Source: Stenogyne calaminthoides (Eukaryota > Streptophyta > Magnoliopsida > Lamiales > Lamiaceae). From it: DNA of 64,000 bases. The DNA lies in assembly GCA_037126765.1 (NCBI GenBank), contig JBBCBC010000017.1, positions 25,411,916 to 25,475,915 of the forward strand, given 5' to 3'. The notes under the pieces are model-generated. The model did no database searches and was not told the DNA's origin. It saw only the letters and a list, made by a program, of their open reading frames with translations. The position numbers and the translations under genes are program-made. Positions 34,815 to 47,559 of the stretch are shown one piece after another (position 1 is the first letter of the stretch; the number at the start of each line of letters is the position of its first letter).

Positions 34815-36659
34815 TTATTCACCTGGATCCAACATACCTAATTTAACTGATAGTTCCTGAAATCTTGATTCAGCCAAAGGTTTAGTCAAGATATCAGCTC
34901 TCTGTTTATTAGTATGAATTTTCTCCATTCTGATGTCTTTCTTCTCAACATGATCTCTGATGAAGTGATGTCTGATATCAACATGCTTACATCTGGTGTG
35001 CAATACCGGATTTTGTGTAATAGCAATTGCACTATTATTATCACAAAATATAGGTACTTCATTGGTTATAATCTTATAATCCCTCAATTGTTGTCTGAGC
35101 CAAAGAATCTGTGCACAACAACTTCCTACAGCCATGTATTCAGCTTCAGTAGTACTGGTTGCTACTGAGGTTTGTTTCTTTGAAAACCATGATATCAGTT
35201 TACTTCCGAGAAATTGACAAGTTCCTGTGGTAGACTTCCTGTCAATTCTACATCCTCCATAATCAGCATCTGAATAACTAGTTAATTCAAGGTTATCATC
35301 AGCTGGATACCATAATCCTCTATTTACAGTGCCTTTAAGATATTTCAGAATCTTTTTGGCAGCCTCCATGTGACTAGTCTTAGGATTAGCTTGGTATCTT
35401 GCACATATCCCAACATTAAATGTTATATCAGGCCTACTTGCTGTGAGATATAGCAGTGATCCAATGATCCCTCTATAATTAGTGTGATTTACTGATTTGC
35501 CTTCAGGATCAGGATCCATCTTGTAGTTAGTATTCATAGGAATTCTAACTGCATTGCAATTCTGTACACCATACTTTGCAATCAGAACTCTGGTGTATTT
35601 TGCTTAATTGATGAAAATTTCTTCCTTAGTTTGTTTCACCTGAAGTCCAAGAAAGAAATTCATCTCCCCCATCATTGACATCTCAAACTTTCCTTTCATC
35701 AGGGTAGAAAACTTTTCACACATCTGATGATTTGGAGATCCAAATATGATGTCATCTACATAAATCTGAACAAGTAAGATGTCTTTCCCATCTTCTATCC
35801 TGAACAAAGTCCTATCAATAGTTCCTTTGATAAAACCATGGTCAGTAAGAAACTGAGAAAGGGTATCATACCATGCTCGGGGTGCTTGCTTAAGACCATA
35901 CAAGGCTTTCCTGAGCCTGTAAACTTGGTCATTCTGTCTGAAACCAGGAGGTTGTTCCTCATAAACCTCTTCCTTAAGCACACCATTCAGAAATGCACTT
36001 TTCACATCCATCTGATAGACTGTGAATTTCATGTGGGCAGCATATGCAAGAAACAATCTGATGGCTTCTAGTCTTGCAACAGGTGCAAAGGTTTCATCAT
36101 AATCCAAGCCTTCTTCTTGGGAATAACCTTGTGCAACTAGCCTTGCCTTGTTTCTCACAATGTTGTTATTTTCATCTCTCTTATTCTTGAACACCCACTT
36201 AGTTCCAATCACATTGTTCCTCTTAGGTCTATCCACTAGCTCCCAAACTTCATTCCTTGAGAACCGATTCAGCTGTTCTTGTATAGAAGTAATCCAAAAT
36301 GAATCTTGTAGAGCTTCTTCAATCTTAGTAGGTTCTTTTTCAGATAGGAAGTAGCATAACAAAGCACTTTCTCCATGGAACCTTCTTGTTTTGACACCAT
36401 CTGATAGATCACCCACAATCTGACTTTTAGGATGACTATCCAACCATTTTGTCCTGGATGTTCCCCCTTCAGTAGTATCCTCAACATCAGAAATGTTAGG
36501 TTCAGGTAGTTCATTAAATTCAGGGAACAACAGAAAAGGAGAAAGAGAATCATCTTCCTCAGGGGAAATTCCATTCAGAACATTGTCAGAGACATTTGTT
36601 CTCCTTTGGTTGATAGATTCAGAGTTTGCCTCAGCTGTGACCACATCTTCATCGGCATT
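34815..36659 (-). pseudogene. E4 pol, RT and RNase H half
   Basis: Continuation of E4 pol after E5. The acidic linker starts at the E5 junction, then RT (KWVFKNKRDEN, DVKSAFLNG, YVDDIIFGS with the catalytic YVDD at 35751-35762) and RNase H (TEAEYMAVGS, CDNNSAIAI, DILTKPLAES) to the stop at 34815. Only one clear lesion is visible: TAA where sisters have a Gln codon in the FINQVKYTR block (near 35604). Frame is otherwise open across the RT/RNase H boundary, making it the least damaged RT-RNase H in the window. Confidence 0.88.
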
Positions 36660-38682
36660 TGTTGGTCCCGGTGCAAATGAGTCTTACACGTGTATGGGGG
36701 GGGAATACACGTGTTCAGTGTTTTTAAAACTTTTCTTACTGAGGCCAGCTTGGGTCAGGTTGTCCTGATGATTTGGTCCTGAGAAGCACAAATCGCTCTG
36801 AGTCAAAGTCTATCAGAGACAGTGATCCTGAGCTGCTTTCAGATACCTCAGATAATCCCAACTGAGTCCTGAGTTTTCAGAGATCCTGAGTTGCTTGGAT
36901 CAGATAACTAACTTACTGAACCCTCAGAAGAGTAAGTTCAGTTTGGTAATTATCTGTTCTAGCTACTCAGATGTGCGGAATGGTTGGCCCTTAGTTTATA
37001 CTCGTTTTAAGCTTTTGCTGAAAACCTTCCTTTAATGGAATAGTGATTAGGTTGTGATTCAATTTATATGCAACTTTCAGTGGATTGATTCCAACTGAAA
37101 TATCAGTGAAAATATGCTTTCAAGACAAAGTAATGCAACAGATAAATCAAGCAAAACAGAAAGCAAAGAACACAGCAAATTATAGTGGTTCAGAGACTCA
37201 AGCTCCTACGTCCACTCTCCCTGATCTTTTCAGAGAAATTCACTAATCACTTCCTAAGGCTTTCTGACTACCTCTGTAGTTTACTAACCTTTCTAATTTT
37301 GTGCTTTCTGACTACCTCTGTAGTTTACTAACTCAAAACTCACACAAGCTTTCTGTCTATCAAAGATAGATTACTCACTTCTCCTCTAGAGCTTTCTGAC
37401 TACCTCAATGTAGTTTACTCACTCATTACAACTCCAATCTCACCAACAATCACACTCAAACTACCTTACAAAGGGTTTGGGGTTTCTTGGTTGGTTTCCA
37501 ACTAGGATGAGATATTCTTTACAATAAAGAACAATTCAAAGGCTAGGATATCTCGACTAAGCTTTGGATATATCTTATCAAGCTAGGCTTAGTGGAATGA
37601 GCTCTCTTGATTTAAAGCACTTGGGAAATTCTCAGTCTTTTGAGTGCTTCAACTTGCAATAATAAGTTTGAGCTCTTGAGTTGCTTACAAATTTCCCGTA
37701 ACCTTTCAATGTAGAAGGTCACAAGTATTTATAGGCATACACCAAGGTCACTCTTGAAAAATTATCCGTTGGAGAGATAGCTTCGTGAGTTTCCTCTTAT
37801 GGTGTGTGAGAAACGGCTATATTTAGAGTTTGACACTCCCTAACACATTTTAGGCAATAGCCTTTCATGTAGCCGGTCTTCACTTTTTGCAGTCTGGACC
37901 TTAGTACTTCTGACATCTTTTCAGTGACCTGCCGTTGTCAGTGTCAGTATGGTACAGTGTTGTCTTCCTCTTTTTGACTTTTGTCTCCAGTTAAAGGTAG
38001 ACAACTCAACGGCTCTTTTGGTTATAATCTCTGAGTGATATAACCTTAACAACACTTTGTCTTAGTTCCTTTTGTCTGCATTTGAATGTCCTGGCAAATA
38101 TCTATTTTTCTAAGGAATAGCGATCTTCTCAGTATTGAATCCTTCAGATAGATATTTTCAGTGCCTCGGAACATTTAGGTTTATACTGAGCATTCAGTAC
38201 AGTACTGAGTCTTCAGTAATTACTGTGCCTTCAGTATTCTTGATCTTCAGTTCTTCAGTCTTCTGTCTTCTGAGTCTTTAGAGTCTTCTGAGTCTTCAGG
38301 GTCTTCTGAGTCTTCAGTGTCTTCTGAGTCTTCAGCGTCTTCTGAGTCTTCATAGATATACCGACTGATATACTGAGTCTTCATGCAGAGTCTTCAGTTC
38401 CTCAGTTTCACACTGAGTCTTCAGTATCTTCGTTTCATACTGAAACTTCAGAAACTTCAGTTTCATACTGAAACTTCGGTTTCTTCAGAAACTTACTGAG
38501 TTCTTCAGAATCTTCAGATCCTAACCTGATCTATATCTGCTGACTATACATTTTGCAGATAACATCCTGAATACTCTAAAACTGAATCCTGACTCAACTA
38601 TCAAGATTATTCTGAACATGTCATACTCAGGGGTTTTGGGATCTAATCAAAATCATATCTTTATTAAATTCATCTCCCAACA
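36660..38682 (-). repeat. E5 3' LTR (2023 bp)
   Basis: TGTTGGTCCCGG start, CATCTCCCAACA end, TATA at 37726-37734, U5 hairpin at 36686-36714 with an 8-G run. Same subfamily as the E3 LTRs. Confidence 0.95.
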
Positions 38683-39166
38683 ATTTCCCCATTTTTGATG
38701 ATGCCAAAACCTATCTTGTTACAAACATACTTTAACCTATACTCAGGTTTCAGTTTATCCTATTACAAGATTGGTTTTATTTTCAACAATTTCCCCCATA
38801 AATAATGAGTCTCTTAACAATTAATCTCCCAACAATTTCCATACAGAGATTCTCACAACAATTTCTTCAGTAATGAATCTCTCAAAGGATTCATCACCAA
38901 ATACTTAATTTCTCAATCAATTAAGCTCAGAGACAATCATTCAGGCATATCAAAATTAAAAGACATGTAAATAAGATAATGAGATATTATCTTTTGAGCA
39001 TAAATGATAAGTTTTCATTGATGATAGGTAGACTGTTACAAGTTACAATGAATCTTATCTGAACAAAATCAAAAAGACAAAAAAAAGATAAAAGATTACA
39101 AGAATCTTCTGAGTCTTCATCTTCTGTCTTCTTCTGCTCTTCATCTCGGCTCTTTAGTTCGGCTCT
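38683..39166 (-). other. E5 polypurine tract and 3' internal spacer
   Basis: The minus strand reads AAAAATGGGGAAAT directly before the 3' LTR (38683-38696), one purine interrupted compared with E3. A second PPT-like word, minus-strand TATGGGGGAAATTGTTG, lies near 38785-38800. No gene is seen in the rest of this stretch. Confidence 0.7.
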
Positions 39167-42100
39167 TCAGTTCGGCTCTTCCACCTCATCAGCAGGGACT
39201 TCAAGGTTGAACATTTCGTAATATCTTCTTTTCAGCGCATCTCTTTCTTTAATGATATCAGGATTGTTCCCTGTCAGACCCAACTGAATGGCGTACTGAG
39301 ATATTTCTTGAGCAATGGCTTTCTCATTCACACAACCATTCTCCAGCCTGGGAGGAGGGTACACGTATGGACCAGGGGCGGTTATCTGCACCTTTCCTTC
39401 ATCCGCAAGATTTATCCATCCTTGAAGATATTTTGGATAGAAGGTCAGGAGATAGTCAATGAAAGCCTCATTCGGATCTGAGCTCTCCCCTCTCCATTCT
39501 CTGAGCACATCATAGTAGAACTAGAAGGTTCTCTTGATTTCTTCCCACGCATCGTTGAGATGGACTGGCATCCATTTGTCAACATGCGGCCATTTCTGTG
39601 CTTTTGTGCTCCCTCTCCTCTTGCTTGCGAACTTTTTGAACCCACTCCTTCTTTTTTGCTCTTCTTCTACCTTCTTTCTGATCACTGGTACACAAGAAAC
39701 AGAAGCAGCAACTTTCTTCACTTGTTCAATCTGGAGTGTTTTCAGAGCGCTTCTGGTATTAAAGACCTTCTTCTTTGGCTCGACTTCAGAATCTTCAGTA
39801 CCCAGTATAAATTTCCTCTGAACTGGCTTAGAAGCCTTTGCTCTTTTGCCCTCAGGATCTTCCATCGCCATAGCCTTTCTCTTGATGGGCATTTCAGCAC
39901 CAGCTAGGCTTGTACCAATCCTTCCTCTACCACTCAGTTTCTCTACAGCAACTTCCTGCATTGTTTCCTCTGAAACCTGAGTGTAGATTGGCTTCTCCAC
40001 CTTCTTGAATTTAAGCTTCTCAGTGGCTTCAATATCTTTCATGGCTTCGGCAATTATCTTCTTTTCAGCATCTTTAACAACCTTGCCCTTCAGAGTATGT
40101 TCCAATAATTCCCTGAGATCAGCTCCACGTCTTTCCCCCTTCTTGGAACCATACTCTGGCAGAAGCCTGGAGAGTGTTGTGTCCATATGGTATTGTTCTT
40201 TACTGACACTCCGCACCTCCCCTGCCATCTGATCTTGCTCCTCCTCAAGCCTTCTGAGGTGGTTCTTCGCCACAGAGAATTCTTCAGACAGATGAGCAAA
40301 TTGGCTTGAGAGAGCTTCCTTGAACATGTCTGTCATCTTGGCCATGAGCATTGAGCTCATTTCCTCAACAGCGTTCTTTACCAGCATCTCACTCTTCTCA
40401 ACCAACTTTGCTTTTAGAATCTGTGTCTGCTTCTGATGCTTTTGCTTCAGCTCTGCATTAAGCTCAGCCTTGACCCCCTCCATTTTTGCTTCTAACTTTC
40501 CTTCCATGGAGGTCAGTTTGTCTGTCAGAGAATCCTGAAGCTGCACCAATTCTGAAGAAGAACTCAAGCTATCAATCTTCTGTGCTTGGTTGGCCAATGC
40601 CTCCTCGATCTGAGCAACTTTGGTCAGGATTGGCTCAACCTTCTCTAGCTTCACCATCAGTGGGGTGAGATCAATCTCAGGAGTATATCTGATCGGCTGT
40701 GACTCCTGAGTTGGCTGTTCATCCTGAGTCTCAGTCTGAACCTGAGCTTCAGTTTGAACTGGGGCTTCAGACTCAGTCTGAGTCTGGGATTCACCCTGAA
40801 CTTGGGTGTCCACCTGAGCCTCAGTCTGCATATCTGACATTACAGATTTAAAGGTAGGAACTTCATTAATCCTGGCATAATTATCAATAGTGCTAAAAGT
40901 TACCTGAAGGCTAACTTCAGTCTGAGGATGTTCGACAATATCCTGATGAGCATCAGTTGAGTCTTTCTCCTTCTGAGATTGACTCTCATCATCCCCTTGT
41001 TGGTCCCCATCCTGAGATTTGTCAATGGAGCTCGGGGCACCAACTTCAGTAGCTTTCCTCTCAGCCACCTTCCTCTTCACCAGCTCATCAAAATCAGAAA
41101 TTTTCATCCTGAGCTTGGTTTTTCTGAATCCTGAGAATTCAGTGAGAAAAGTTGTCTCCTCGTTCCACCAGTCTTCCCCTCTGAATGAAGCAATATTGAG
41201 CATTTCTGGAAGAGTCTGGTTGAGGATGTAGACCGTTGACCTCAATCTGAAGAAGATGTCTTGGAGGTCAGGGAATGAGCTAAGCTCAGGGTAGTGGTCA
41301 AGGATGAACAGTTCCCCCTTGCTTCGCCATTCGGTCTCTTCAGCTTCACCTTTCTTGAGTATCGGGCTCTCAGGTTCAGTTGGAAACTCTGCTGAAAGAT
41401 CTACTAAGAGCTCATTCAGGAGCTCATCAAAATTCGTAGGCTCATGAGGCTCAGCAAACTCTGAGGTTTGGGCAGGCAGCTCCTCAGTTTGAATCTGACT
41501 TGGTTTTGAGGTCTGAGCTGGCGCCTCCTCAGTGGGAATTTTAGTTTGCTCTGAGAACTGAGCGGGCACTTCCTCAGCAGGAATCTGAGCATCTTCTGCG
41601 GTCTGAGCCGGCACTTCCTTAGAAGGAATCTGAACTTTCTCTGAGGTCTGAGGTCCTTGGAATATTTCCTGAGAAAACTTATCAGAACTAAGCGATGTCT
41701 CAAGAGCCTCAGAGAAGACTTGCTCCTCAGTTTGATCCTTTGCCTTTGAGATAGCCTGAGCCAATACAAGTAAAGGTGATTTCTGAGCAGTTTTGCTCTC
41801 AGCTGAATCTCCTCAGTCTCACTTTCCTCATCATCATCAGTGAGAACCACCATCCTTTTGCGCTTTGGAGCAAGGGTTTTCTGCTTCTTCAATTTCTCAC
41901 CCTGCTCCTTCTTTGCATCCAACAAAACCTTCTCCCTGGTTTGTTGGCTTTCTTCAGCACCAGCCGCAATTGGTGATTCCACTTTCTTCTCTTTCTTTCC
42001 CTTGATTGTCCTCTTAGCAGCAATGGGTTTGAACATTATTTTGGACTTAGGGAATGGAGTAGATTTGATGAAGATATCCTCCTCCTCTCGGCACATCTCC

Positions 42101-42798
42101 AAAATAAAGGCTATTTTGGTGGCGTGGAGGATTCTGCCTTTGATATATATTGCCCCATCCTCCTCCCTTTTTATGACCTTGGCTTGCTCACTCAGCACCT
42201 TGATTAGATACTTCAACCAGTTGAACTCCTTGTTGGGTGAGTCCTCGATTGCCGCCATAAGTCGGAGTTTGGGAGTGCTGATATGCTCGAAGCTTCCAGA
42301 TCGACTCATGATGCACTTTCCAACAATATCCATCAATACTCTGTACTTCGGTTTCAGATGCCGTTTATGCAGAGTAGCTTCAAACTTAACAAGATTCTCA
42401 ACAATCCCATCAAGATACTCTTGCTCCCGTCCCAACATATACAATGAGGGGTCATCTCCCCTATCGCACAACTCAAATACGTCGTTTAAGTTCTTAGGGA
42501 CAATGTAGAGCTCTCGAACAAAATCCACATACTTCATCGATTGTTCAAGATGAGAAACAGAAATCTTTGACTCTATACAATCATCCTCATTTATTTCCAA
42601 ATTAGCGAGAAACTCTATTACCTCAGGAGTATACTCTGCCTCCGGTCGATTTGCAACGAGGTTCGTCAGTTTCGCCAATCGGATTAAATGGAGCGCCTCT
42701 TCTTCGTGTTTGGCATTGGTGGTACTCTCCAAAGAAACCACTTACTCATACCATGACTTATTTGTCTCGGCTAATTTTTTGAACATGGTAGGAGCCAT
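39167..42798 (-). pseudogene. E5 ORF3, longest preserved copy
   Basis: About 1210 codons from the ATG at 42796-42798 to the stop at 39167 (ending VEEPN). Same order of blocks as E3: WYEY, DFVRELYIVPKNLNDVFELC, LKPKYRVLMDIVGK, ISTPKLRLMAAIEDSPNKEF, GRILHATKIAFILEMC, KKEKKVESP, repeats of an EVPAQTSE-like unit (about 41650-41440), the QTEAQVQTETQ region, a long coiled coil (40650-40180), then HVDKWMPVHLNDAWEEIK and REWRGESSDPNEAFIDYL. It has no obvious membrane segment. Lesions: TAA in WYEY-V near 42744, one frameshift near 41810, TAG for Trp near 39520. With pol deleted in the same element, retention of this ORF is notable. Confidence 0.78.
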
Positions 42799-43430
42799 TT
42801 GAGATTTGAAGATTTAGGGTTTTGAGCGATGAAGTTTTTATGGGTAAAAGGGATTTATTTGCAGAGGGTTTTTGGGAACGAAGGGTTTCAATAAAATTTG
42901 GCTTGAATGACTTTCAAATGATTAAATAGCTCGAGATCATGGGAAGTCGTACGGGTTTGGTGAAAAGCAACGGTTAAGATTAATCCACGATTAATCGGGT
43001 ATGCGAAAGGTCGATCCCCGAAAAGTAAGCCGTCATTTTAACTTCATTTGTGATTAAATGTAACAGAACATTTAATGACTGTTGACCTTTTAGGAATTTC
43101 AAAGATCCCGCCCAAAAACATTCCTCAGGTGTTTTGTATTTATTGCGAATGATTACTGAGTTCCACTTAAGCAATAAATGAGTCGCATGAGTCATTACTT
43201 CTTCAGACTAATTTCCCTCTATCAGTCTTACTGAGTATTGACCTTGATAAAATGTCAGTATGATACTGAGTACTGAATGGGTTCAGTATGCTACTGAGTA
43301 CTGACCTTCAGTAAGTCTGGGTTTCCTGAGACTCAGTTCAGTATTTCCTATTTTATCCTGAGTTTCTCAGTAGAATTCTGAGAAAACTTCATGCATCTGA
43401 AAACCTTCAATTTTTCAGATTTTACTCTAT
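42799..43430 (-). promoter_or_regulatory. E5 pol-ORF3 spacer
   Basis: A 632-bp spacer of the same length and content as in E3. A weak TATA-like word (minus-strand GCTATTTAAT, 42921-42930) lies about 132 bp before the ORF3 ATG. GATACTGAGTACTGA repeats are at 43259-43305. Confidence 0.35.
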
Positions 43431-43714
43431 ACACCTGGATCTAACATCCCTAATTCAACTGATAGTTCCTGAAATCTTGATTCAGCCAAAGGTTTAGTCA
43501 AGATATCAGCTCTCAGCTTATCAGTATGAATTTTCTCCATCCTGATGTCCTTTTTCTCTACATGATCTCTGATGAAGTTCCTTCTTCAGTCTAATTCTCT
43601 TGAAGTTCAAGAAGAAATTCATCTTCCAACAATGACATCTCAGATCTTCTTTCAACAGGGCTAATGATATCTTCATTCAGTTCAGTGCCCTTTTCTGTTT
43701 ACCTGAAAAACAGA
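43431..43714 (-). pseudogene. E5 pol remnant: RNase H end, RT scrap, gag-pol junction
   Basis: 43431-43577 encodes the last ~48 residues of RNase H (HVEKKDIRMEK, DILTKPLAES, ending before TAG-like stop). At 43577/43578 it jumps to about 80 bp matching the RT region GEMN-FLGLQVKQ (compare 20035-20115). At about 43661 it jumps to the start of pol (KGTELNED). Protease, integrase and most of RT are therefore gone through at least two separate deletions. Confidence 0.8.
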
Positions 43715-45347
43715 TTAGATCTGTGGTACCCATTTGGTATAGGGTCCTACCAGGTTAGCTGTACCTTTTGGAATCCAAATCTGTCTAACAACTCTAATCA
43801 CTTTAGAGTGGCTGATCTGTCTTCCATAAAAATCTACATACACATTTATCACTCTGGGTGCCTTAGCAGTTTCCTGTGTATGAGTGTTAGCCTTAGCATG
43901 AACATGGGCTTTTGAATTTTTCTTGGGTACAGGCCTTTTGTTCCATTGCTTTGGCTTCTGTGCAGCTGGTCTGAATCTTTGTTGACTTGGGTTCAGGTAA
44001 CCTTTACCCTTAGTCAAGTGTGGTTTGGGTTGCCTGTACTGAAATAGGGGTCTTTCAGTAATCTGTGGACTTGGTCTTTTCAGTTGAGAATGTCTCTACT
44101 GAGTGTTTCTCTTCGAAAATTCCTCTGCTGGTTCAGTGAAGATCCTTTCAGGTTTGCATTCTTAGCCTGAGGCTTCGAAGTACTTGCCTGAAATTTTCCT
44201 ACTGAGTGGTCAGGTTTTCTAGCCTTCACCTGAGGTTTGGGCTTTCTTACCTGATCATTCAGTTTTACTGGAACCATAGGTCCTTTTCCCTTGTCTAACA
44301 CCTTGAGCATTTCTTCAGTTTGAAGTGTAGGTGCCACTGGTTTAACAAAGATTGTCTTCTTGCTACTTGATGCAGCATTCAGATGACCTTGTGAGGTTCC
44401 CCCTGGAATGTATCCCAATCCAGATTTTATAGTGACGGATCTCTGATAACTCTGAATTTCATCTATTACTTTAGATGCAGTATTCAATAGAGTTAGCTTC
44501 TTCTGTGCACTATCCTCACATTTCTGTAGAGTTTCATGCTTCTCAGAGAGGTCATTGAACTTAGTTCTGATCAGCTAAATCTCTTCAGTGGATTTCTCTA
44601 GTTTTTAGTTAGGGTCACTATCAGCTTCTCTTTCTCTGAGAGTTGTACTTTCAGAACATCTAGTTCATCAGTAGTTCTCATTAATTGAGAAGTGATCTCA
44701 GTAATACTAGAGTTTTTCCATTTTAGATTCTCAGTAGTCAGTTCTTTATTCTACTCTTGAGTTTCATTTAGCAGTTCTTGTAAAACAGCATAATCCTTCA
44801 TAAGACTCTCAAAAGAATCCATCAGGTCAAATTGACTGTTTACAGTGGAACTTGATAACTCTTGTGTTAGTGTAGGAGCAACAACAGAGATAGAAGAACT
44901 TACCTCTCCTACAGCCATGAGACAGATGTCATCACTGTCACTTTCTGAGCACATTTCTTCTGAGGAGCTGGAACTTTCTTCAGACTCCTTTTCTTCCTTG
45001 GCAATCTCAGCAAGTGTATCCCATATTTCCTTTGTATTCTCACAATGAGAGATCTTCCTCATAACACCATCATCAACAGTGCTATATATTGTATCTTTGG
45101 CAATATAGTCAAGATTGACTAACTTTCTCTGATCAGGAGTAAGTTGATCATCTGACTTTGGAAATTCAGTCCTGGAATCAGTTCTCTCATCTTCTGTAAC
45201 TCTGGGATTCACAACAGTGAATTGGAATGGTCCTTCAGTAACCACTCTCCACATTCTTTCATGCTTAGAATACAGATGAGCCTGCATTCTTAATTTCCAC
45301 AAATCATATTTCTCAACTGAGAACATTGAAAGCTTTGTAGAAGACAT
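43715..45347 (-). pseudogene. E5 gag, internally deleted
   Basis: Starts at ATG 45345-45347 (MSSTKLSMFSVEKYDLWKLR). It is open to 44751, but after KEIWDTLAEI (near 45000) it jumps to a Glu/Ser-rich segment that in E4 lies after the zinc knuckle, so the capsid C-terminal half and the CCHC knuckle are deleted. A TAG at 44751, shared with E1, is followed by a coiled-coil part and the basic tail (44487-44080, 44017-43715) with further frame breaks, ending VPQI-TAA (43715-43717). It would not make a normal nucleocapsid. Confidence 0.82.
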
Positions 45348-45536
45348 GATGTCTGAGATTTTTTTTTAAAAAATTTCAGCAATTATTTCTGTTTAGAAAA
45401 CCACGGGAGTCTAAGCAATTTAGACTTTGGTCAACAAAGCTAGTGGTCAAGCGAACCACTGCAGAGACGGGTTTTTTTTTTTAAATTTGGATCAGTCCAG
45501 GTGATCACCTAAAAATAGTGATCTTTTGTACTCCCT

Positions 45537-45547
45537 CTCTGATACCA
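45537..45547 (-). other. E5 primer-binding site
   Basis: Minus-strand TGGTATCAGAG, one base shorter than in the sisters (next base A and not C), two bases from the LTR. Sequence beyond it (45400-45536) differs from the other elements and contains two long T runs. Confidence 0.85.
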
Positions 45548-45549
45548 CT

Positions 45550-47559
45550 TGTTGGTCCCGGTGCAAACGAGTCTTACACGTGTATGGGGGGGAATATACG
45601 TGTTCAGTGTTTTTAAAACTTTTCTTACTGAGGTCAGCTTGGGTCAGGTTGTCCTGATGATTTGGTCCTGAGCTGCTTTCAGATACCTCAGATAATCCCA
45701 ACTGAGTCCTGAGTTTTCAGAGATCCTGAGTTGCTTAGATCAGATAACTAACTTACTGAACCCTCAGAAGAGTAAGTTTAGTTTGGTAACTATTTGTTCT
45801 AGCTACTCAGATGTGCAGAATGGTTGGCCCTTAGTTTATACTCGTTTTAAGATTTTGCTGAAAACCTCCCTTTAATGGAATAGTGATTAGGCTGTGATTC
45901 AATTTATATGCAACTTTCAGTGGATTGATTCCAACTGAAATATCAGTGAAAATATGCTTTCAAGACAAAGTAATGCAACAGATAAATCAAGCAAAACGAA
46001 AGCAAAATAACACAAAGAAATTATAGTGGTTCGTAGACTCAAGCTCCTACGTCCACTCTCCCGATCTTTTTTTGAGAAATTCACTAATCACTTCCTAAGG
46101 CTTTCTGACTACCTCTGTAGTTTACTAACCTTTCTAATTTTGAGCTTTCTGACTACCTCTGTAGTTTACTAACCTTTCTAATTTTGAGCTTTCTGACTAC
46201 CTCTGTAGTTTACTAACTCAAAACTCACACAAGCTTTCTGTCTATCCACGATAGATTACTCACTTCTCCTCTAGAGCTTTCTGACTACCTCAATGTAGTT
46301 TACTCACTCTTTACAACTCCAATCTCACCAACAATCACACTCAAACTACCTTACAAAGGGTTTAGGGTTTCTTCGTTGGTTTCCAACTAGGATGAGATAT
46401 CCTTTACAATAAAGAACAATGCAAAGGCTAGGATATCTCGACTAAGCTTTGGATATATCTTATCAAGCTAGGCTTAGTGGAATGAGCTCTCTTCGATTTA
46501 AAGCACTTGGGAAATTCTCAGTTTTTCGAGTGCTTCAACTTGAAATAATAAGTTTGAGCTCTTGAGTTGCTTACAAATTTCCCGTAACCTTTCAATGTAG
46601 AAGGTCACAAGTATTTATAGGCATACACCAAGGTCACTCTTGAAAATCTATCCGTTGGAGAGATAGCTTCGTGAGTTTCCTCTTATGGTGTGTGAGAAAT
46701 GGCTATATTTAGGGTTTGACACTCCCTAACACATTTTAGGCAATAACCTTTCATGTAGCCGGTCTTCACTTTTTGCAGTCTGGAACTTAGTACTTCTTAC
46801 ATCTTTTCAGTGACCTGTCGTTGTCAGTGTCAGTATGGTACAGTGTTGTCTTTCTCTTTTTGACTTTTGTCTCCAGTTAAAGGTAGACAACTCAACGGCT
46901 CTTTTGGTTATAATCTCTGAGTGAAATAACATTAACAACACATTGTCTTAGTTCCTTTTGTCTGCATTTGAATGTCTTGGCAAATATCTATTTTTCTAAG
47001 GAATCGTGATCTTCTCAGTATTGAATCCTTCAGATAGATATTTTCAGTGCCTCGAAACATTCAGGTTTATACTGAGCATTCAGTACATTACTGAGTCTTC
47101 AGTAATTAATGTGCCTTCATTATTCTTGATCTTCAGTTCTTCAGTCTTCTGTCTTCTGAGTCTTTAGAGTCTTCAGGGTCTTCTGAGTATTCAGCGTCTT
47201 CTGAGTCTTCAGCGTCTTCTGAGTCTTCATAGATATACTGACTAATATACTGAGTCTTCATGCTGAGTCTTCAGTTCCTCAGTTTCATACTGAGTCTTCA
47301 GTATCTTCGTTTCATACTGAAACTTCAAAAACTTCAGTTTCATACTGAAACTTCGGTTTCTTCAGAAACTTACTGAGTTCTTCTGAATCTTCAGATCCTA
47401 ACCTGATCTATATCTGCTGGCTATACATTTTGCAGATAACATCCTGAATACTCTAAAACTGAATCCTGACTCAACTATCAAGATTATTCTGAACATGTCA
47501 TACTCAGGTGTTTTGGGATCTAATCAAAATCATATCTTTATTAAATTCATCTCCCAACA
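45550..47559 (-). repeat. E5 5' LTR (2010 bp)
   Basis: Pairs with 36660-38682. TATA at 46612-46620. A 50-bp-type duplication of the CTTTCTGACTACCTCTGTAG unit (about 46100-46215) is one copy longer than in the 3' LTR, and a ~60-bp deletion near 45670 removes the AAATCGCTCTGAGTCAAAG region. The hairpin has one arm mismatch. Confidence 0.93.

Larger units (their letters stand above)
36660..47559 (-). mobile_element. E5, pol-deleted SIRE-like element nested in E4
   Basis: A 10.9-kb element with 5' LTR 45550-47559, PBS, gag, ORF3, PPT and 3' LTR 36660-38682, bounded by perfect duplication GCATT (36655-36659 and 47560-47564). The duplicated bases are exactly the E4/E1 pol word GGCATTACATACCTG, so the insertion point is certain. 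Nearly all of pol is missing: only about 80 bp of RT and the last 147 bp of RNase H remain, and gag lacks about 150 codons including the zinc knuckle. It could only have moved with proteins supplied by a sister, unless the deletions followed insertion. Confidence 0.95.
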
